From positions 82,992-146,991 of the forward strand of contig JAFGGD010000049.1 in the NCBI GenBank assembly GCA_016930695.1: DNA of 64,000 bases, in the 5' to 3' direction. Under the pieces are notes generated by a model, which was given only the letters and a program-made list of their open reading frames with translations, was not told the origin of the DNA and searched no databases. Below, one piece after another: positions 63,542 through 64,000 of the stretch. The translations under genes were made by a program, and so were the position numbers. Each line of letters begins with the position of its first letter. Position 1 is the stretch's first letter. This DNA is from Candidatus Eisenbacteria bacterium (GTDB lineage: Bacteria; Orphanbacterota; Orphanbacteria; Orphanbacterales; Orphanbacteraceae).

Positions 63542-63712
63542 TCATCCGAGGGTGGACCCGAGATAGTAGGGCCACAAGACCAATCCCAGCAAGCCTTTGC
63601 CGAATGAGAGGTGCGCGAAGCCGACCGTGAAGAGCCAGCCGGCGAACCAGATCGGTCCCATCAGGCCGGCCACCTCCATCTTTCCCCGAATCTCTCTCTT
63701 TTCGACGCCCAT
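63542..63712 (-). CDS. 56-residue membrane protein
   Basis: ATG at 63712, seven bases after GGGAGG. Sequence opens MGVEKREIRGKMEVAGLMGP and continues with a hydrophobic run rich in Trp, Phe, Gly and Leu (WFAGWLFTVGFAHLSFGKG) and WPYYLG near the end, giving one or two membrane helices with a charged N-terminus. Aromatic anchors at the helix ends make it look real. It lies between tRNA-Arg and tRNA-Pro. Family not identified. Confidence 0.75.
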   Translation of the reverse strand: MGVEKREIRGKMEVAGLMGPIWFAGWLFTVGFAHLSFGKGLLGLVLWPYYLGSTLG

Positions 63713-63877
63713 GGGGATCCTCCCGTAACGAACGAGTCACGACCAGACGATCCTTGATAACCGCAACAATCGGGGCGGCCGGATCCCCGGAACGCCTCCG
63801 ACCGGCGTTCCGAGCGAGTCGGTTCCGATACGACTCGATCGGAATCCGCTCTCCACTCCCCGAACCTGTCATCAATC

Positions 63878-63951
<74 letters not shown>

Positions 63952-64000
63952 AATCTTTGTATTTTATGCTTTTTCCCCCGTTGTTGTCCGGTCCCTTCCA

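Overview
The window is GC-rich bacterial DNA from an organism with an outer membrane. Evidence for that is a TonB-dependent receptor, several predicted outer-membrane beta-barrels and many exported proteins. At least six proteins end in an FlgD-like / type IX-type C-terminal domain (NPFNPxTxI ... SGVYxYRL). Others end in a short tail of the form [ST]WG-x-[IVL]-K-x-x-[FY]-R. This mix suggests a free-living polysaccharide degrader of the FCB side of the tree, perhaps Candidatus Eisenbacteria or a relative. The placement is inference; there is no marker gene here to fix it.

Bases 1-29300 are a glucan-utilisation locus. It holds a partial GH97, four GH16 or GH16-like proteins, a GH1 beta-glucosidase, a GH17, a GH30, a clan-A glycosidase fused to an outer-membrane barrel, a very large GH-Q phosphorylase, carbohydrate-binding exported proteins, a GPH-type sugar symporter and a ROK regulator. 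The set fits laminarin-like beta-1,3/1,6-glucan: cut at the surface, import oligosaccharides by the symporter, then phosphorolysis in the cytoplasm. Six copies of an inverted repeat (GTTCGG-N3-CCGAAC or close) lie at five promoters facing these genes, four of them inside the -35/-10 spacer, and one promoter drives the operon that encodes the ROK regulator. This looks like a local regulon.

Bases 29300-37400 are accessory. They hold a metalloprotease-like lipoprotein, an AT-richer Dcm / DUF4928 / Vsr restriction-modification operon, degenerate repeats, a glycine-zipper lipoprotein, and tmRNA (minus strand) next to tRNA-Lys. Bases 37400-44550 hold a membrane glycosyltransferase with TPRs, a NupC nucleoside transporter with a DUF1573 protein, and an exported GH57.

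Bases 44550-56230 hold a cysteine-rich beta-helix protein, a TonB-dependent receptor, a small exported protein, a PhoR/PhoB-type two-component pair (the regulator appears to start with ATT) and a DUF5916 barrel. Candidate Pho-box repeats lie before the beta-helix gene and before the regulator. Bases 56230-60570 are a MacB-type efflux operon (fusion protein, two permeases, ATPase). Bases 60860-62610 hold a DUF134 / DUF5320 / DUF364 cluster. The end carries one more short-tagged exported protein, tRNA-His, tRNA-Arg, a 56-residue membrane protein and tRNA-Pro.
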